Source: Deltaproteobacteria bacterium
Lineage (GTDB): Bacteria > Myxococcota > Kuafuiibacteriia > Kuafuiibacteriales > Kuafuiibacteriaceae
Assembly (NCBI GenBank): GCA_020632995.1
Contig: JACKEN010000002.1
Span: 124,001 to 188,000, forward strand
DNA: 64,000 nucleotides
Direction: 5' to 3'
Made by a program: the position numbers and the translations under genes
The notes under the pieces: generated by a model
The model's input: the letters and a program-made list of their open reading frames with translations, nothing else
What the model was told of the DNA's origin: nothing
Databases searched by the model: none
Part shown: in pieces, positions 52,937 through 62,703 of the stretch
How positions within the stretch are numbered: the first letter of the stretch is position 1
Layout: each line of letters begins with the position of its first letter

Positions 52937-55900
52937 ATGATGAGGCAGAGTCGGCGCATGCGCGCCTCGCCCCTCATCGTCGCCCTGCTCCTGGTGGTGG
53001 CCGGATGCAAGACCGCGTCGGCGCCCCGCGGTGACGCGCCCCAGGCCGCCCCGGCCCCCGTACCCACGCAGGCGCCCGCGTCGGCCGCGTCCGAGGGCGA
53101 GGGGTCGACCTGGACCATGCCGGTGGAGGTCATCGAGGAGCGCCTCCGCTTCTCCTACGACGCCGAGGGGCGGCGGGTCGTGCAACGCAACCTGCGCTAC
53201 CGGATCCTCCGCATGGAGGACCTCGAGGACTGGGCCCAGGTGTTCGCCTTCTATCGCACCGGCCACCAGGCCCGGCCGGAGATCGAGGCCACCGTGCGCA
53301 CCTCCGACGGCCGGGTCGAGACGCTCGACCCGAGCACGATCGGCGAGTCCGCCGCGGGCTCGGATCCGGAGCTCCTCGACGACGGGCGCATCCTGCGCGC
53401 GCCGCTCCCCGCGCTGAGCAAGGGGGCGGAGGTCAGCTACCAGGTCACGATCCGCGACGTGTCGCCGTTCTTCTCCGCCGGCACGGTCGAGACCGTGAAC
53501 CTCGGCTTCTGGAAGCAGGCGGTGCCGGTCGAGGTCACGGTGGAGCTGCCGGTCGGCGCGCCCTTCGCCTACCACCAGCACGGGGTCGCGGTGGCGCCGA
53601 TGGAGCGCGAGGCCGAGGGTCGGCGCACCATCACCTTCCGCTATGTGCCCGCGCCCACGGTGACGGAGCGGCCCTGGCTCCTGCCGGCGGAGCAGGCCCG
53701 CGGGCCGGAGCTCGCGTTCGCCACCGGGGCCTCGTGGGCCGAGGTGGCGCGGCGCTACGCGGCCGAGGTGGAGCCGCTGATCGCGGGGGCGGACGGCACG
53801 GTGGGGCCCCAGCTCCCCGCGGGCGCGCCGCGGGACGAGGTGGTGCGGGCGCTGGTCGCGTGGCTGCACGCGCAGGTGCGCTACACCGGGCTCGAGTTCG
53901 GGCGGGGGGCGATCATCCCGCGCGCGCCGGCCGAGACCCTGAAGCGGGGCTACGGTGACTGCAAGGACAAGTCGGTGCTCCTCGCCGCGATGCTGCGCGC
54001 CCGTGGCATCCCGGCCCACGTGGCCCTGGTGCGCTCCGGCGACGACCCCGACGTGCTGCCCGAGCTCCCCGGCGTCGACGCCTTCAACCACATGGTGGTC
54101 CGGATCCCGGGCGACGCGCCGCTGTGGGTCGACGCCACCGCGGAGCGCGCCTCGGTGGGGAGCATGCCGCCGTCGGTGCAAGGCAGGTTGTCGCTGGTGG
54201 TGCGGCCGGACGTCACCGCGCTCGAGCAGGTGCCCTACAACGCCCCGGGCACGGATCGCTACCTGGAGCGGCGGGTGATGCACCTGACCCTCGGGGGGCC
54301 GGGCCGGGTGGCGGAGCACACCGAGGCCCGCGGGGTCCTCGCCGAGCGCATCCGGCGCAACCTGCTCGGGGTGGGGCAGGCCGAGATGGAGGAGAAGCTC
54401 GCGGCCTACATGAAGGGCGCCTACGGGGCCGAGCGGCTGAGCAAGATCGGCGTAGAGGGGCGGGGCGCCGACGCGGAGGTCTTCGAGCTGGACCTGTCGG
54501 CCGACGCGGCCGACGTCGGCCAGGTGATGACCACCCAGCACGAGCTGACCCTGGGGGCGGGGCCGCTCTTCGATTGGCTGCCCCATATCCTGAAGGTGAG
54601 CGACGACGAGGGGCCGATGTCGGAGCAGCTGGACGCGCGCACCGAGCCCCTGGCGCTCCCGGTGACCTATCAGGCCGAGCTGATCTACGAGGTCCACCCG
54701 CCGCCCGGGTACGTGCTGCGCGCGGTCCCGCGCGATCGCTCGGTCGCGCTCGGCGCGGGGAGCACCTTCACCGCCAGGTTCGAAGAACGGGCGGACGGGG
54801 TCGTGCAGGTCGACTTTCACTTCGACACCGGGGCGCGGGTCCGCAGCGCGGCCGAGGCGCGGGCGCTGGTCGCGGGCCTGAAGAAGGCCATGAAGTCACC
54901 GGCGGGCGCGCTCGTCTTCGAGCACAAGGGCGCGCGCCTCATGGCGGGGGGCAAGGACCTGGAGGGGCTGGCGGAGTTCCAGGCCCAGGCCACGCAGCAC
55001 CCGGACAGCGCCTTTCACCGGGTCGAGCTGGCCGCCGCCCTGGTGAAGCTGGGGCTTGGCTCGATGGCGCGGCAGGAGGTCGAGGCGGCGGTGGCGCTTG
55101 CGCCCGAGAGCGCCGAGATCCGGCACCGGGCGGGCTGGGTGTTCGCCCACGACCTGTTCGGCACGCTGTACGGGGTTGGCTTCGCGCCGGTGGTGGCCGA
55201 GCAGCATTATCGCGCCGCGCTGGACGTCAAGCCAGACGCGTACCAGACCCGCATCAACCTGGCGTTGATCTTGCGCCGCGACGAGCGGGGGGAGCTGTTC
55301 CTGAGCCGCGATCGGAGCCTCTTGGCGGCGAAGGAGTACGACCGGCTGCGCGACACCCCGAGGTGGGACGAGGTCGCGGGCGACCTCATGGTGTCGATGC
55401 TCGCCGGGGGGGACGCGGCGGGGGTGGAGGCGCTGCTGGAAGACCTGCCCCCCTCCGCGGATCGCGAGGCGATGCAGGTGCTGGTGGCGGCGCTCCAGCG
55501 GGGCGTCGAGGACGCGGTGTCCGAGGCGGAGGGCCGGAGCTGGGGAGGCGGGCGTCGCGAGGAGGTGCTCGAGATCGCGGGCGGCACCGCGGCCATGCTC
55601 CGCTACTACACCGAAGCGGAGGGGCTGTTGTCGCAGGCGGGCCGAGGCGCGAAGGACCCGGGGCGGTTCGAGCGCACCGCGGCGGTCTACGACAAGCTGA
55701 GCGCCGGCGTGCTCCTGTGGAACGACTTCCCCGAGGAGGTGCGGTTCCTCCGAGATGTCTTTTCCTACGCGGCGATGCACGCCGCGGAGCGCGTGGACTT
55801 TCCGGGGTGGCTGTCCATTCGGGCCAGCGATCCGCTCATGGACGAGTTCCTCACCGGCTTCGTGGCGGGGGTGCAGCACGCTCGGGGGCGCCTCGAGGAC

Positions 55901-57070
55901 GCCGGCTACCCGTCGGTGGTGAGCGCAGACATCTCGTGGCTCGACACCCACTTCTTCACCTCGGGGAGCGAGGCGGTGGGCTACCGGGCCGAGATGGTCC
56001 GCGACGGCAAGCTCCAGTTCATCTGGTACCTGGTGCGAGAGGGGGAGCAGCTGCGGGTGCGTGCGTGCTCGCTCACCCCGGCGGAGCTCGGCCGGGAGGC
56101 CCTCTACCACCTGTCGAATGGGCGGATCGAGGCGGCGCGCACCTGGCTCGACTGGGCGCGCGCTGACGCGGTGGGGGACATGTGGACCCTCACGCAGGTC
56201 CGTCGCCGCTGGAAGCCCGAGGGCGAGGGCGAGGGCGAGCGCGGGCCGGCCGAGATCCGCGAGGCGGCGGCGCTCCTGTCGAGCCTGGGGCAGCGCGTGC
56301 CCAAGGACGCGCTGAAGGTGCTGAGGAAGATCTACCTGGAGGCCAAGCGCGATCGGCCCGAGATGTCGTCGGACTACGCCCGGATGCTCTTCCGCGGCCT
56401 GGTCCGCGCGGGGCAGGTGCAGGATGCCTTGCGCCTCCTGGCCGAGGAGCGGGAGCTGGAGCGGGACCTGTCGGTGGTCGAGGACCGCCTGGCGGTGCGG
56501 GAGACCGCGAAGGCGTGGGTCGAGCTGGAGCGGGACGCGCGGGCCGTGCTGGGGGCGGTGCCGTCCAACACCCATGCCCAGATGAGCCTCGTGCGGGCCG
56601 CCGCCCACACCGGGCGCCTGTCCGAAGCGCAGGACACCTTGCGAGAGATCGCCGACCGGCTGCCGAAGGAGGTCGGGCCGGCCTTCGCCCTGTTGTGGGC
56701 CGCGCTCCTCAGGGGGGCGGTGCAGCCCGAGGACCTCGCCCGGATCGCGCAACGCACCGAGGGGCCGGTCTTCCAGCGCGCCTACAACCAGGCCGAGGCG
56801 CTGGGCTATGCCGAGCTGGGGCGCCCCCGGGAGGCCATGAACGCGGTCCGGCGGCTGGCCCGGGTGCGGCTCGTGCCCGAGCTCGAGCCGGCGGATCGCT
56901 TCGTGTTCGGCCGGGTCCTCGAGGCGCTGGGGTACACCGAGGCGGCGCGGGCGGCCTACGAGGCCACCGGGGCAGACCCCGATGCCGACCTGCTCGCCCG
57001 CGACTACGCCCGGGCGCGGCTGGCCCGTCTGCCCGGAGGTCGGCCGAAGATCGGAGCGGGTAAGCACTGA
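52937..57070 (+). CDS. DUF3857-transglutaminase-TPR lipoprotein
   Basis: A 1,377-residue lipoprotein (RASPLIVALLLVVAGC). Domains in order: DUF3857 (about 60-275, LRYRILRMEDLEDWAQVFAFY, ALSKGAEVSYQVTIRDVSPFF), a transglutaminase-like core with GYGDCKDKS (Cys about 342), FNHMVV (His about 385) and WVDATA (Asp about 398), a beta region, then from about 660 a long TPR superhelix with at least a dozen helical pairs. Such proteins act in the periplasm, possibly as peptidases or scaffolds. ATG 52937 is used; ATG 52958 would also give a good lipoprotein signal. It is divergent from pcp. Confidence 0.85.
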   Translation: MMRQSRRMRASPLIVALLLVVAGCKTASAPRGDAPQAAPAPVPTQAPASAASEGEGSTWTMPVEVIEERLRFSYDAEGRRVVQRNLRYRILRMEDLEDWAQVFAFYRTGHQARPEIEATVRTSDGRVETLDPSTIGESAAGSDPELLDDGRILRAPLPALSKGAEVSYQVTIRDVSPFFSAGTVETVNLGFWKQAVPVEVTVELPVGAPFAYHQHGVAVAPMEREAEGRRTITFRYVPAPTVTERPWLLPAEQARGPELAFATGASWAEVARRYAAEVEPLIAGADGTVGPQLPAGAPRDEVVRALVAWLHAQVRYTGLEFGRGAIIPRAPAETLKRGYGDCKDKSVLLAAMLRARGIPAHVALVRSGDDPDVLPELPGVDAFNHMVVRIPGDAPLWVDATAERASVGSMPPSVQGRLSLVVRPDVTALEQVPYNAPGTDRYLERRVMHLTLGGPGRVAEHTEARGVLAERIRRNLLGVGQAEMEEKLAAYMKGAYGAERLSKIGVEGRGADAEVFELDLSADAADVGQVMTTQHELTLGAGPLFDWLPHILKVSDDEGPMSEQLDARTEPLALPVTYQAELIYEVHPPPGYVLRAVPRDRSVALGAGSTFTARFEERADGVVQVDFHFDTGARVRSAAEARALVAGLKKAMKSPAGALVFEHKGARLMAGGKDLEGLAEFQAQATQHPDSAFHRVELAAALVKLGLGSMARQEVEAAVALAPESAEIRHRAGWVFAHDLFGTLYGVGFAPVVAEQHYRAALDVKPDAYQTRINLALILRRDERGELFLSRDRSLLAAKEYDRLRDTPRWDEVAGDLMVSMLAGGDAAGVEALLEDLPPSADREAMQVLVAALQRGVEDAVSEAEGRSWGGGRREEVLEIAGGTAAMLRYYTEAEGLLSQAGRGAKDPGRFERTAAVYDKLSAGVLLWNDFPEEVRFLRDVFSYAAMHAAERVDFPGWLSIRASDPLMDEFLTGFVAGVQHARGRLEDAGYPSVVSADISWLDTHFFTSGSEAVGYRAEMVRDGKLQFIWYLVREGEQLRVRACSLTPAELGREALYHLSNGRIEAARTWLDWARADAVGDMWTLTQVRRRWKPEGEGEGERGPAEIREAAALLSSLGQRVPKDALKVLRKIYLEAKRDRPEMSSDYARMLFRGLVRAGQVQDALRLLAEERELERDLSVVEDRLAVRETAKAWVELERDARAVLGAVPSNTHAQMSLVRAAAHTGRLSEAQDTLREIADRLPKEVGPAFALLWAALLRGAVQPEDLARIAQRTEGPVFQRAYNQAEALGYAELGRPREAMNAVRRLARVRLVPELEPADRFVFGRVLEALGYTEAARAAYEATGADPDADLLARDYARARLARLPGGRPKIGAGKH

Positions 57071-57122
57071 GAGCCGAGCAACATGTGCGCTCCAGCACGC
57101 GATAACGCAGTGTGCCCATGGT

Positions 57123-57139
57123 CCTCGGTTTGACCGAGG
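57123..57139. other. 7-bp hairpin in gap before lipoprotein
   Basis: CCTCGGT (57123-57129) and ACCGAGG (57133-57139) form a perfect stem with a 3-nt loop, 53 bp after the TPR gene and 59 bp before the next ATG. There is no T-run. It may be an operator-like palindrome or part of a terminator. Confidence 0.35.
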
Positions 57140-57197
57140 GCTGATCAGGACCGGGATGGCCCACCATGGACGGGTGGACCGCCCTCGGGGAGGATTG

Positions 57198-58493
57198 ATG
57201 CGGATGCGCTCTAGTCGGTGTTCTTTGCTCGCGGTCGGCCTCGGCCTCGTGTTCTTGGCGGGCTGCGAAGAGGAGCTCCTGACCCCGGTCTCCGGCTACG
57301 ACCCGGAGGACTGCACCGACCCCAGCGGGGCCTGCGGTGAGGGCGGCTACCGCCTCGACGCGGGCGTCAACGAGACCGACTCGGGTGAGGTCTGGGACGC
57401 GGGCGAGGGCATCGACAGCGGGCTCCCCGAGGCGGACGCGGGCTCGGCCGACGCCGGGTTCGTCGACTCCGGCCCGCTCGACTCCGGGCTGCCGCCGAGC
57501 GAGTTCCTGAACGTCGCCGGCACCTGGCCGACCCAGTACGTGTTCGACATCTCGGACTACCTCTTCGGCATCTCCAACATCGCCGACGAGCTCGACTTCC
57601 TGGACCGGCTCCTCTCCGGCAACATCAGCACCGGCTTTCCGCCCCTCGACGCCCTGATCCAGGGGGTCGTCCAGCAGTACATCCCGGCCTGGGTGCGCGA
57701 TCTCGTCGACATGCTCAACACCGCCGCCACCCTCTTCGAGGAGGTCGACGCGTTCGGGTCGATGAACGTGGGCCAGGACCTGCCGCTCGACCAGTGGGCC
57801 ACCACCACCGCGCTCCACGCCTCCGAGACCTGGTCGATCATGTACGTGCGCCTGGTGGACCAGTGCCCCAACGGTCGCGCCACCACCACCCCGGTGCCGT
57901 TCCCGGAGTGCGCGCGGGTGCCGGTACCGATCATGAGCACCCCCACCCCGATCGGCTCCGGCACCAACGCCCCCGAGATGCAGGTCTACGTGAAGCCCTT
58001 CGACGGCACCCTGCAGGCGGGCCGGCCGACGGCGGACTTCGTGCTCCACAGCCGCGAGGTCGAGATGGAGCTCCAGAAGCTGGTGCTCATCGCCCTCAAC
58101 GCCGCCACCCGCCTCATCACCAACGGGCAGTTCCAGACCCTGCAGGCGGCCTTGCAGAACGCGGCCGACTGCCCGGGGCTGGGCCTGCGCGCCTACAACT
58201 TCGCCCGGAACACCCTCGGCATGAGCCAGGCCCTGGCCCTGTTGGCCCAGACCACGGTCGAGGATCAGTGCAACGGGGTCATCCAGGGGGTGATCGACAT
58301 GATCGGCGGCATCGGGGTGAGCTGGGACGCCTTCGAGTTCGATCAGGCCGGCCACGCGGTCGACCTGAACCCGCAGGACGGCCAGAACCGCGCCGACCAG
58401 CTGCAGCTCCTCACCGTGCCGGACAGCCTGGACGGGCGCTTCCGCTTCGCGCTCTCGTCCCACCTCGGCGGGGAGTGGGCCTCACCGCCCTAG
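57198..58493 (+). CDS. DAG-tethered lipoprotein, unknown function
   Basis: A 431-residue lipoprotein (MRMRSSRCSLLAVGLGLVFLAGC). An Asp/Gly/Ser-rich tether follows (LDAGVNETDSGEVWDAGEG, DAGSADAGFVDSG). The rest is a mostly helical domain (FDISDYLFGISNIADELDFLDRLL, ALIQGVVQQYIPAWVRDLVDML) with a small beta part. No known family is recognised. ATG 57198 is chosen because GGGGAGG lies a few bases upstream. It ends 16 bp from the stop of the convergent UGPase gene. Confidence 0.72.
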   Translation: MRMRSSRCSLLAVGLGLVFLAGCEEELLTPVSGYDPEDCTDPSGACGEGGYRLDAGVNETDSGEVWDAGEGIDSGLPEADAGSADAGFVDSGPLDSGLPPSEFLNVAGTWPTQYVFDISDYLFGISNIADELDFLDRLLSGNISTGFPPLDALIQGVVQQYIPAWVRDLVDMLNTAATLFEEVDAFGSMNVGQDLPLDQWATTTALHASETWSIMYVRLVDQCPNGRATTTPVPFPECARVPVPIMSTPTPIGSGTNAPEMQVYVKPFDGTLQAGRPTADFVLHSREVEMELQKLVLIALNAATRLITNGQFQTLQAALQNAADCPGLGLRAYNFARNTLGMSQALALLAQTTVEDQCNGVIQGVIDMIGGIGVSWDAFEFDQAGHAVDLNPQDGQNRADQLQLLTVPDSLDGRFRFALSSHLGGEWASPP

Positions 58494-58509
58494 GGGTCCC
58501 GGGCCGGCT

Positions 58510-59664
58510 CTACCGCCAGCCGGCCTCCAGGCGCGCCTTCAGCTTGTCCCGGCTCGCCTCGAGGTCCACCGGCTCCTTCACCGGGAAGAAGCGCCCGTGC
58601 TCGCCCTCCCGGGGCACCCGGAGCAGGGTCATCGGGAACGTCGCCTCACCCGCGGCGTCGTAGATCCCGCTCGCCTCGCAGGTGATCGACTCGAGCTGGA
58701 GCGCGGTGCGGCCGTCGACGCTCTTCTTCACCACGTGGCGCTCGAGCGGCACCTCGCGGTCGATCGCGGCGGCGCTGAACACCATGTTGTTGGTCGAGAA
58801 GTCCGGCAAGGTCTCTTGCGGGAAGCCGGGCGGGAAGCGGAAGCCCTCGACCAGCTGGCGGCGGCCGTCGACCACCGCGGGGGCGCCGCCCTTGTCCCAG
58901 GCCCCAGAGGCCGTCCGCTGCTTCAGGGTGATCTCCGCCGTCATCGGGCGCCCGCCCGCGAGGTGGTGACCCACGATCACCGGGTCGATGGTGGCGCCGA
59001 GGTTGTCGACGTTCGAGAAGAGCAGGTGCTCGACCCCGCGGCTCCGGAGCTGGCCGAGGACGCCGGAGCGCCGGATGGCCCGGAAGAAGTCGCCGTGGCC
59101 GGGGGCGTGGTAGCTGGGCGCGCCGTCGTCGCCGATGAAGAGCGAGCCGTCCTCGTTCATACGGATGGAGACCGACTGCTGGAAGAACAGCAGGTCGCCC
59201 TGGGCCAGGCCGAAGTCGCCCCGCGCCGCCGCGTGCTCCAGGGTGGAGGCGTGGGTGGCGAAGCTGTTCATCAGCACCAGCGGCACCGGGGCGCCGAAGC
59301 GGGCCCGGGCGTGCAAGGCGTCCTTCGCCTTGAGCGAGATGAAGGTCTCGCCGCCGTAGACCTCGACCACCCCCTTCACCACCCCGCCGAAGCGGGTGGC
59401 CATGCCGCCGTTCAGGACCACGTGGGCCACTCGGCCCGCCCTGAGCGCCTCCTCGCCCCGCGCGCGCAGCGGGGCCACTTCGCTCGCGGCGTAGTCCACG
59501 TCCACCACGTCGGCCACCGGCTCGATGTGGCCGGTGACCACGCTCGAGTCGGCGGTGAGCTCACCTCGGGCGATGCGGGCCTGGGCCTGGCGGAAGTAGG
59601 CCTCGTCGAAGTCGTGCTCGCGCAGGAAGTCCCAGTCCAGGCGCGGGTCGTCGAGTAGCTCCAT
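58510..59664 (-). CDS. UTP--sugar-1-phosphate uridylyltransferase (UGP2-type)
   Basis: A 384-residue nucleotidyltransferase of the eukaryotic-type UGPase/UDP-sugar pyrophosphorylase group. The nucleotide loop is VVLNGGMATRFGGVVKGVVEV; VPLVLMNSFATHASTLEH, LLFSNVDNLGATIDPVIVGHHL and NNMVFSAAAIDRE match the family order. It should make a UDP-sugar (UDP-glucose or relative) from UTP for glycan or lipid synthesis. It is the third gene of a minus-strand operon after a double nucleotidyltransferase (33-bp gap) and PgeF. A GCAA-N6-TTGC site lies inside. Confidence 0.85.
   Translation of the reverse strand: MELLDDPRLDWDFLREHDFDEAYFRQAQARIARGELTADSSVVTGHIEPVADVVDVDYAASEVAPLRARGEEALRAGRVAHVVLNGGMATRFGGVVKGVVEVYGGETFISLKAKDALHARARFGAPVPLVLMNSFATHASTLEHAAARGDFGLAQGDLLFFQQSVSIRMNEDGSLFIGDDGAPSYHAPGHGDFFRAIRRSGVLGQLRSRGVEHLLFSNVDNLGATIDPVIVGHHLAGGRPMTAEITLKQRTASGAWDKGGAPAVVDGRRQLVEGFRFPPGFPQETLPDFSTNNMVFSAAAIDREVPLERHVVKKSVDGRTALQLESITCEASGIYDAAGEATFPMTLLRVPREGEHGRFFPVKEPVDLEASRDKLKARLEAGWR
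58806..58819. repeat. GCAA-N6-TTGC iterated palindrome, copy 14
   Basis: A perfect copy with spacer GGTCTC inside the UGPase gene. On the coding strand it is Gln(CAA)-Glu-Thr-Leu(TTG). Confidence 0.8.
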
Positions 59665-59697
59665 GACCGCGCATCCGAACCGCGGCCGGGACCCAAG

Positions 59698-62600
59698 TCA
59701 ACCGATGCGGCGCTGAATGTGGTCGGCCACCCGGTCCACGCGGAGGGCGGAGGCGGCGAGGAGGCGCTCCAGCTCGCGCTGGAAGCCGTCGTGGATCCCC
59801 GCCTCGCGGAGCGGGCGCAGGTCCCGCGCGGTGGCCACCAGGACCTCGGGATCCATGGTGTCGTCGAAGGCGACCACGAGCCGGTAGATGTCCCGCAGGC
59901 GCCGGAGCTCGGCGTTGGCCACCATCAGGAAGCGGAGGTCGCCCTTGCACTCCGGGAGGACGTTGGCCACCCCCGGCAGGAGCTCCTGGGTGAGGGGGCC
60001 GGGGAGCTGGGCCACCACCCGGAGCGCGAGCCAAAGCAGGTGGATCTCGCGCAAGCCGCCCGGCGCCTCCTTGAGGTTCATCCCGCGCGGGGGGAGCTCG
60101 CGCCGGGTGCGCAGCTCCGTCAACAGAGCTTGCACGAACTCGTCTGCGTTCACCCCGGTCACCAGGGCGCGCACCTGGCTGTGGAAGGCGCGGGCGACCG
60201 CGGGGTCGCCGAGGAAGAAGCGGGCCTCCAGGATCTCCGCCTCGTCGATGAAGGTCTCCTCGCCCCGGCGCAGCAGGTGGTGCACCAGCTCGGGGACGCT
60301 CACCACGTAGGCGTTGAACTGGCCGGTGAAGCGGTTGTGGGGGTGTAGCCCGCGCCGGGTCATCGCCGCGCTCACCCGCTGGAGCACCTTGCCGAAGAAC
60401 TTCTTGAGGCCGCGGTCGTCCTCCTCGACCACCGCGAGGTAGTCGAAGTCGGCGCCGAAAGCCTCGCCGCGCCCGTAGCCGCCGGTGGCGAAGACCGCCA
60501 CCTGGGAGCCGGGGCGGTAGTGCTCGAACATCACCGAGCGGTCCCGGACGTCGCGGAAGCACGCCTTGAAGAGCTCCCGCACGTACTGGTCGACGGCCGA
60601 CGTGAGCTCGGTGTCGAGGTCGGCCGGGGCGCCCTCGAGCACCGCGATCAGGGCGCCGCGCAGGGCGGAGACGTCGAAGGAGTCGCCCAACAGCTCGATC
60701 TGCTCGGTGGGAACGTGCTCCTGGGCCGCCTCCGAGAGCACCTCGGTGCCCAGCTCCTTGAGGCGCCGGGAGTCGCCGAGGCGCGCGAGGAACTCGGGGG
60801 TGCGGGCGAGCACCCGCTGCGCGACGCGGCCCACGTAGTTGCTGCGGTGGTGGGCGAGGATCACCACCGAGCGGAGGGCGCGCACCACCCGCGCGATGCG
60901 CAAGGTATCTTCCGAGTGCTCGATGAGGTCGGCGAGCCGGGCGAGCATCCAGGGCGGGAAGGCGAGGGCGAGGCCGAACATCGCGTCGGCGGTGGTCTCG
61001 CCGTCGAGCCGGGTCACCACGCGCTCCCTGGCCTCGGCGTCCTCCGCCATCAGCGCGGTGAGGGCGTCCCAGAACGCGGCGGCCATCGGGCCGGCGGCGC
61101 CGGGGCGCGAGCTCTCCTCCTGCTCGCGCTGGGCGATGAAGGCGAGGAAGGTCACGAGGGCCGAGGCGCTGTCGCTCATCAGCGTGACGTAGCGCCGCGC
61201 CACGTCCTGGCGCTCCGCCTCGGTGAGGGCGAGGAGGTCCTCGAAGAAGCGCTGGCCGTTTCGCGGGTTGCCGGCCAACAGATCCACGACCTCGTCCCAG
61301 AACACGCTGTCGCGGTAGCGCTCCAGCGCCGCCAACAGGCGCAGCGCCAGGTTCTCGTGCTCGCCCGGCAGCTCCTTCTCGCGCTCGACGAGGCGCCGGA
61401 AGGTCGAGACGCGGGACAGGTGCAGGTCGATCTTGGCCGACAGGGTGGCCACCGCCCGCAACGCCCGGGCCCGGATCTCGCCGTACATCCGGTTGAGGCG
61501 ATCCGCGGCGGTGCGGCGGGCGCTCTCCATCGCCCCCATCAGGACCGCGACCCGCGCGGTGGCGGACTCCACCTCGGGGTCGGCGAGGTCGAACTCGTCG
61601 CCGTGCGAGACGTAGAGGAACAGGAGGGCGCGCAGCACCTCGTTCTGGGCGAAGGCGTCGGAGAGCGCGAGGTAGGTGTCGGCCAGCGCCGGGTCCTTGT
61701 CGGCCAGCATCCTGAGGGCGTGGGGCGGGCGGGCCTCGTGCACGCCGTGCACCAGCCGCACCGCGGTGGTGGCGAGCTTGGCCGGCACGTAGATCTCGCG
61801 CTTCGGGCAGAGCAGGCCAGGTTTCGAGTTCGGCAAGATGTAATGCCGCAGCTCCACCATCACCGAGCGGAGGAAGGCCTCGTGCACCATCGGCTGCCCC
61901 TCGCCCTGGTAGTAGGCCTGGATCACCCGGTCCTGGAGCGACCGGGAGAGGTTGCGACTCCCGCACAGGTACTGCGAGCCCAACAGCTGCATCACCGAGA
62001 CGATGCTGCGGGCGGGCCGGCGCAGGAGCTCCTCGTACTCCTCGATCGTCGCCCCCACCCGCGGGGTGGCGAGGTCCTCGGTCAAGTAGAGTTGCACCTT
62101 CGAGGCGTAGCGCAGGAACGTCTTCGAAACCCCCGCGAAGCCGCGGGTGAGCGCCTCCCGCGCGTCCTCGTTCCGGACCACGATCGCGAGGTCGACGTCC
62201 TCGTGGTCCACCAGGGCGCCCACGTTGAAGGCCACGTAGTCACGCTTCGTGAGCTCGGGGGCGTGGGTGGCCAGCGCCAGCTCGAGGAGCGCCGCCACCC
62301 ACTCCCGGCGGGTGGCCTCCTGCTGCTCGTAGATCCGGTGGCAGGTGCGGATGCGGTGCTGCACGTCGCGCACGAAGGCGTTCCGCAGCAGCTCCCGCGA
62401 CGCCTCGGCCTGGGTGCGCAGGTGGTGGTGCGCGAAGTAGGCGCCGACCAGCATCGGCTGCCGCACCCGGTGCACGCGCGCGTACTTGTCGACCGCCTTC
62501 ATCGCCGCGGTGGGGCTCTCGGGCGCCTCGTCGAGGGGCGCCGCCCCCTGGCTCCAGGCCGAGGCCTCCATCAAGAGGCCCCGGTGCTTCCGGCTCGACT

Positions 62601-62703
62601 CGAGCATGCGCCGGGTGTGGTTCGCGAAGCGGGCGATCTCGCGGCCCAGCTTGCCGAAGCTGGGGTCGAAGGTGAGCGGGAGGTCCTCGGAGGGGAGGGT
62701 CAC
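59698..62703 (-). CDS. GlnD/GlnE-like double nucleotidyltransferase
   Basis: A 1,001-residue protein. The C-terminal part has a canonical nucleotidyltransferase motif FATGGYGRGEAFGADFDYLAVV (about 735-757; G-G-x-G-R with D-x-D) and NLKEAPGGLREIHLLWLALR (about 873-892), both as in GlnD/GlnE. The N-terminal part holds a second, degenerate motif (FNVGALVDHEDVDLAIVV, about 159-176), giving a GlnE-like two-lobed plan. Between them lies a long helical region with HEAT-like helices. It may uridylylate or adenylylate a regulatory protein; ACT or HD domains of true GlnD are not seen. GTG 62703 is chosen: GGAGG is upstream and the GTGA overlaps the pgeF stop. Confidence 0.75.
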   Translation of the reverse strand: MTLPSEDLPLTFDPSFGKLGREIARFANHTRRMLESSRKHRGLLMEASAWSQGAAPLDEAPESPTAAMKAVDKYARVHRVRQPMLVGAYFAHHHLRTQAEASRELLRNAFVRDVQHRIRTCHRIYEQQEATRREWVAALLELALATHAPELTKRDYVAFNVGALVDHEDVDLAIVVRNEDAREALTRGFAGVSKTFLRYASKVQLYLTEDLATPRVGATIEEYEELLRRPARSIVSVMQLLGSQYLCGSRNLSRSLQDRVIQAYYQGEGQPMVHEAFLRSVMVELRHYILPNSKPGLLCPKREIYVPAKLATTAVRLVHGVHEARPPHALRMLADKDPALADTYLALSDAFAQNEVLRALLFLYVSHGDEFDLADPEVESATARVAVLMGAMESARRTAADRLNRMYGEIRARALRAVATLSAKIDLHLSRVSTFRRLVEREKELPGEHENLALRLLAALERYRDSVFWDEVVDLLAGNPRNGQRFFEDLLALTEAERQDVARRYVTLMSDSASALVTFLAFIAQREQEESSRPGAAGPMAAAFWDALTALMAEDAEARERVVTRLDGETTADAMFGLALAFPPWMLARLADLIEHSEDTLRIARVVRALRSVVILAHHRSNYVGRVAQRVLARTPEFLARLGDSRRLKELGTEVLSEAAQEHVPTEQIELLGDSFDVSALRGALIAVLEGAPADLDTELTSAVDQYVRELFKACFRDVRDRSVMFEHYRPGSQVAVFATGGYGRGEAFGADFDYLAVVEEDDRGLKKFFGKVLQRVSAAMTRRGLHPHNRFTGQFNAYVVSVPELVHHLLRRGEETFIDEAEILEARFFLGDPAVARAFHSQVRALVTGVNADEFVQALLTELRTRRELPPRGMNLKEAPGGLREIHLLWLALRVVAQLPGPLTQELLPGVANVLPECKGDLRFLMVANAELRRLRDIYRLVVAFDDTMDPEVLVATARDLRPLREAGIHDGFQRELERLLAASALRVDRVADHIQRRIG

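Noticed and set aside
52619..54820. A 733-codon minus-strand frame opposite the transglutaminase gene
   Set aside because: Its composition is Arg/His/Leu-rich without domains, and the plus strand has DUF3857 and transglutaminase motifs.
56221..56242. GAGGGC-type short tandem repeat (GEGEGE)
   Set aside because: A low-complexity charged linker in the TPR protein, with only a few units.
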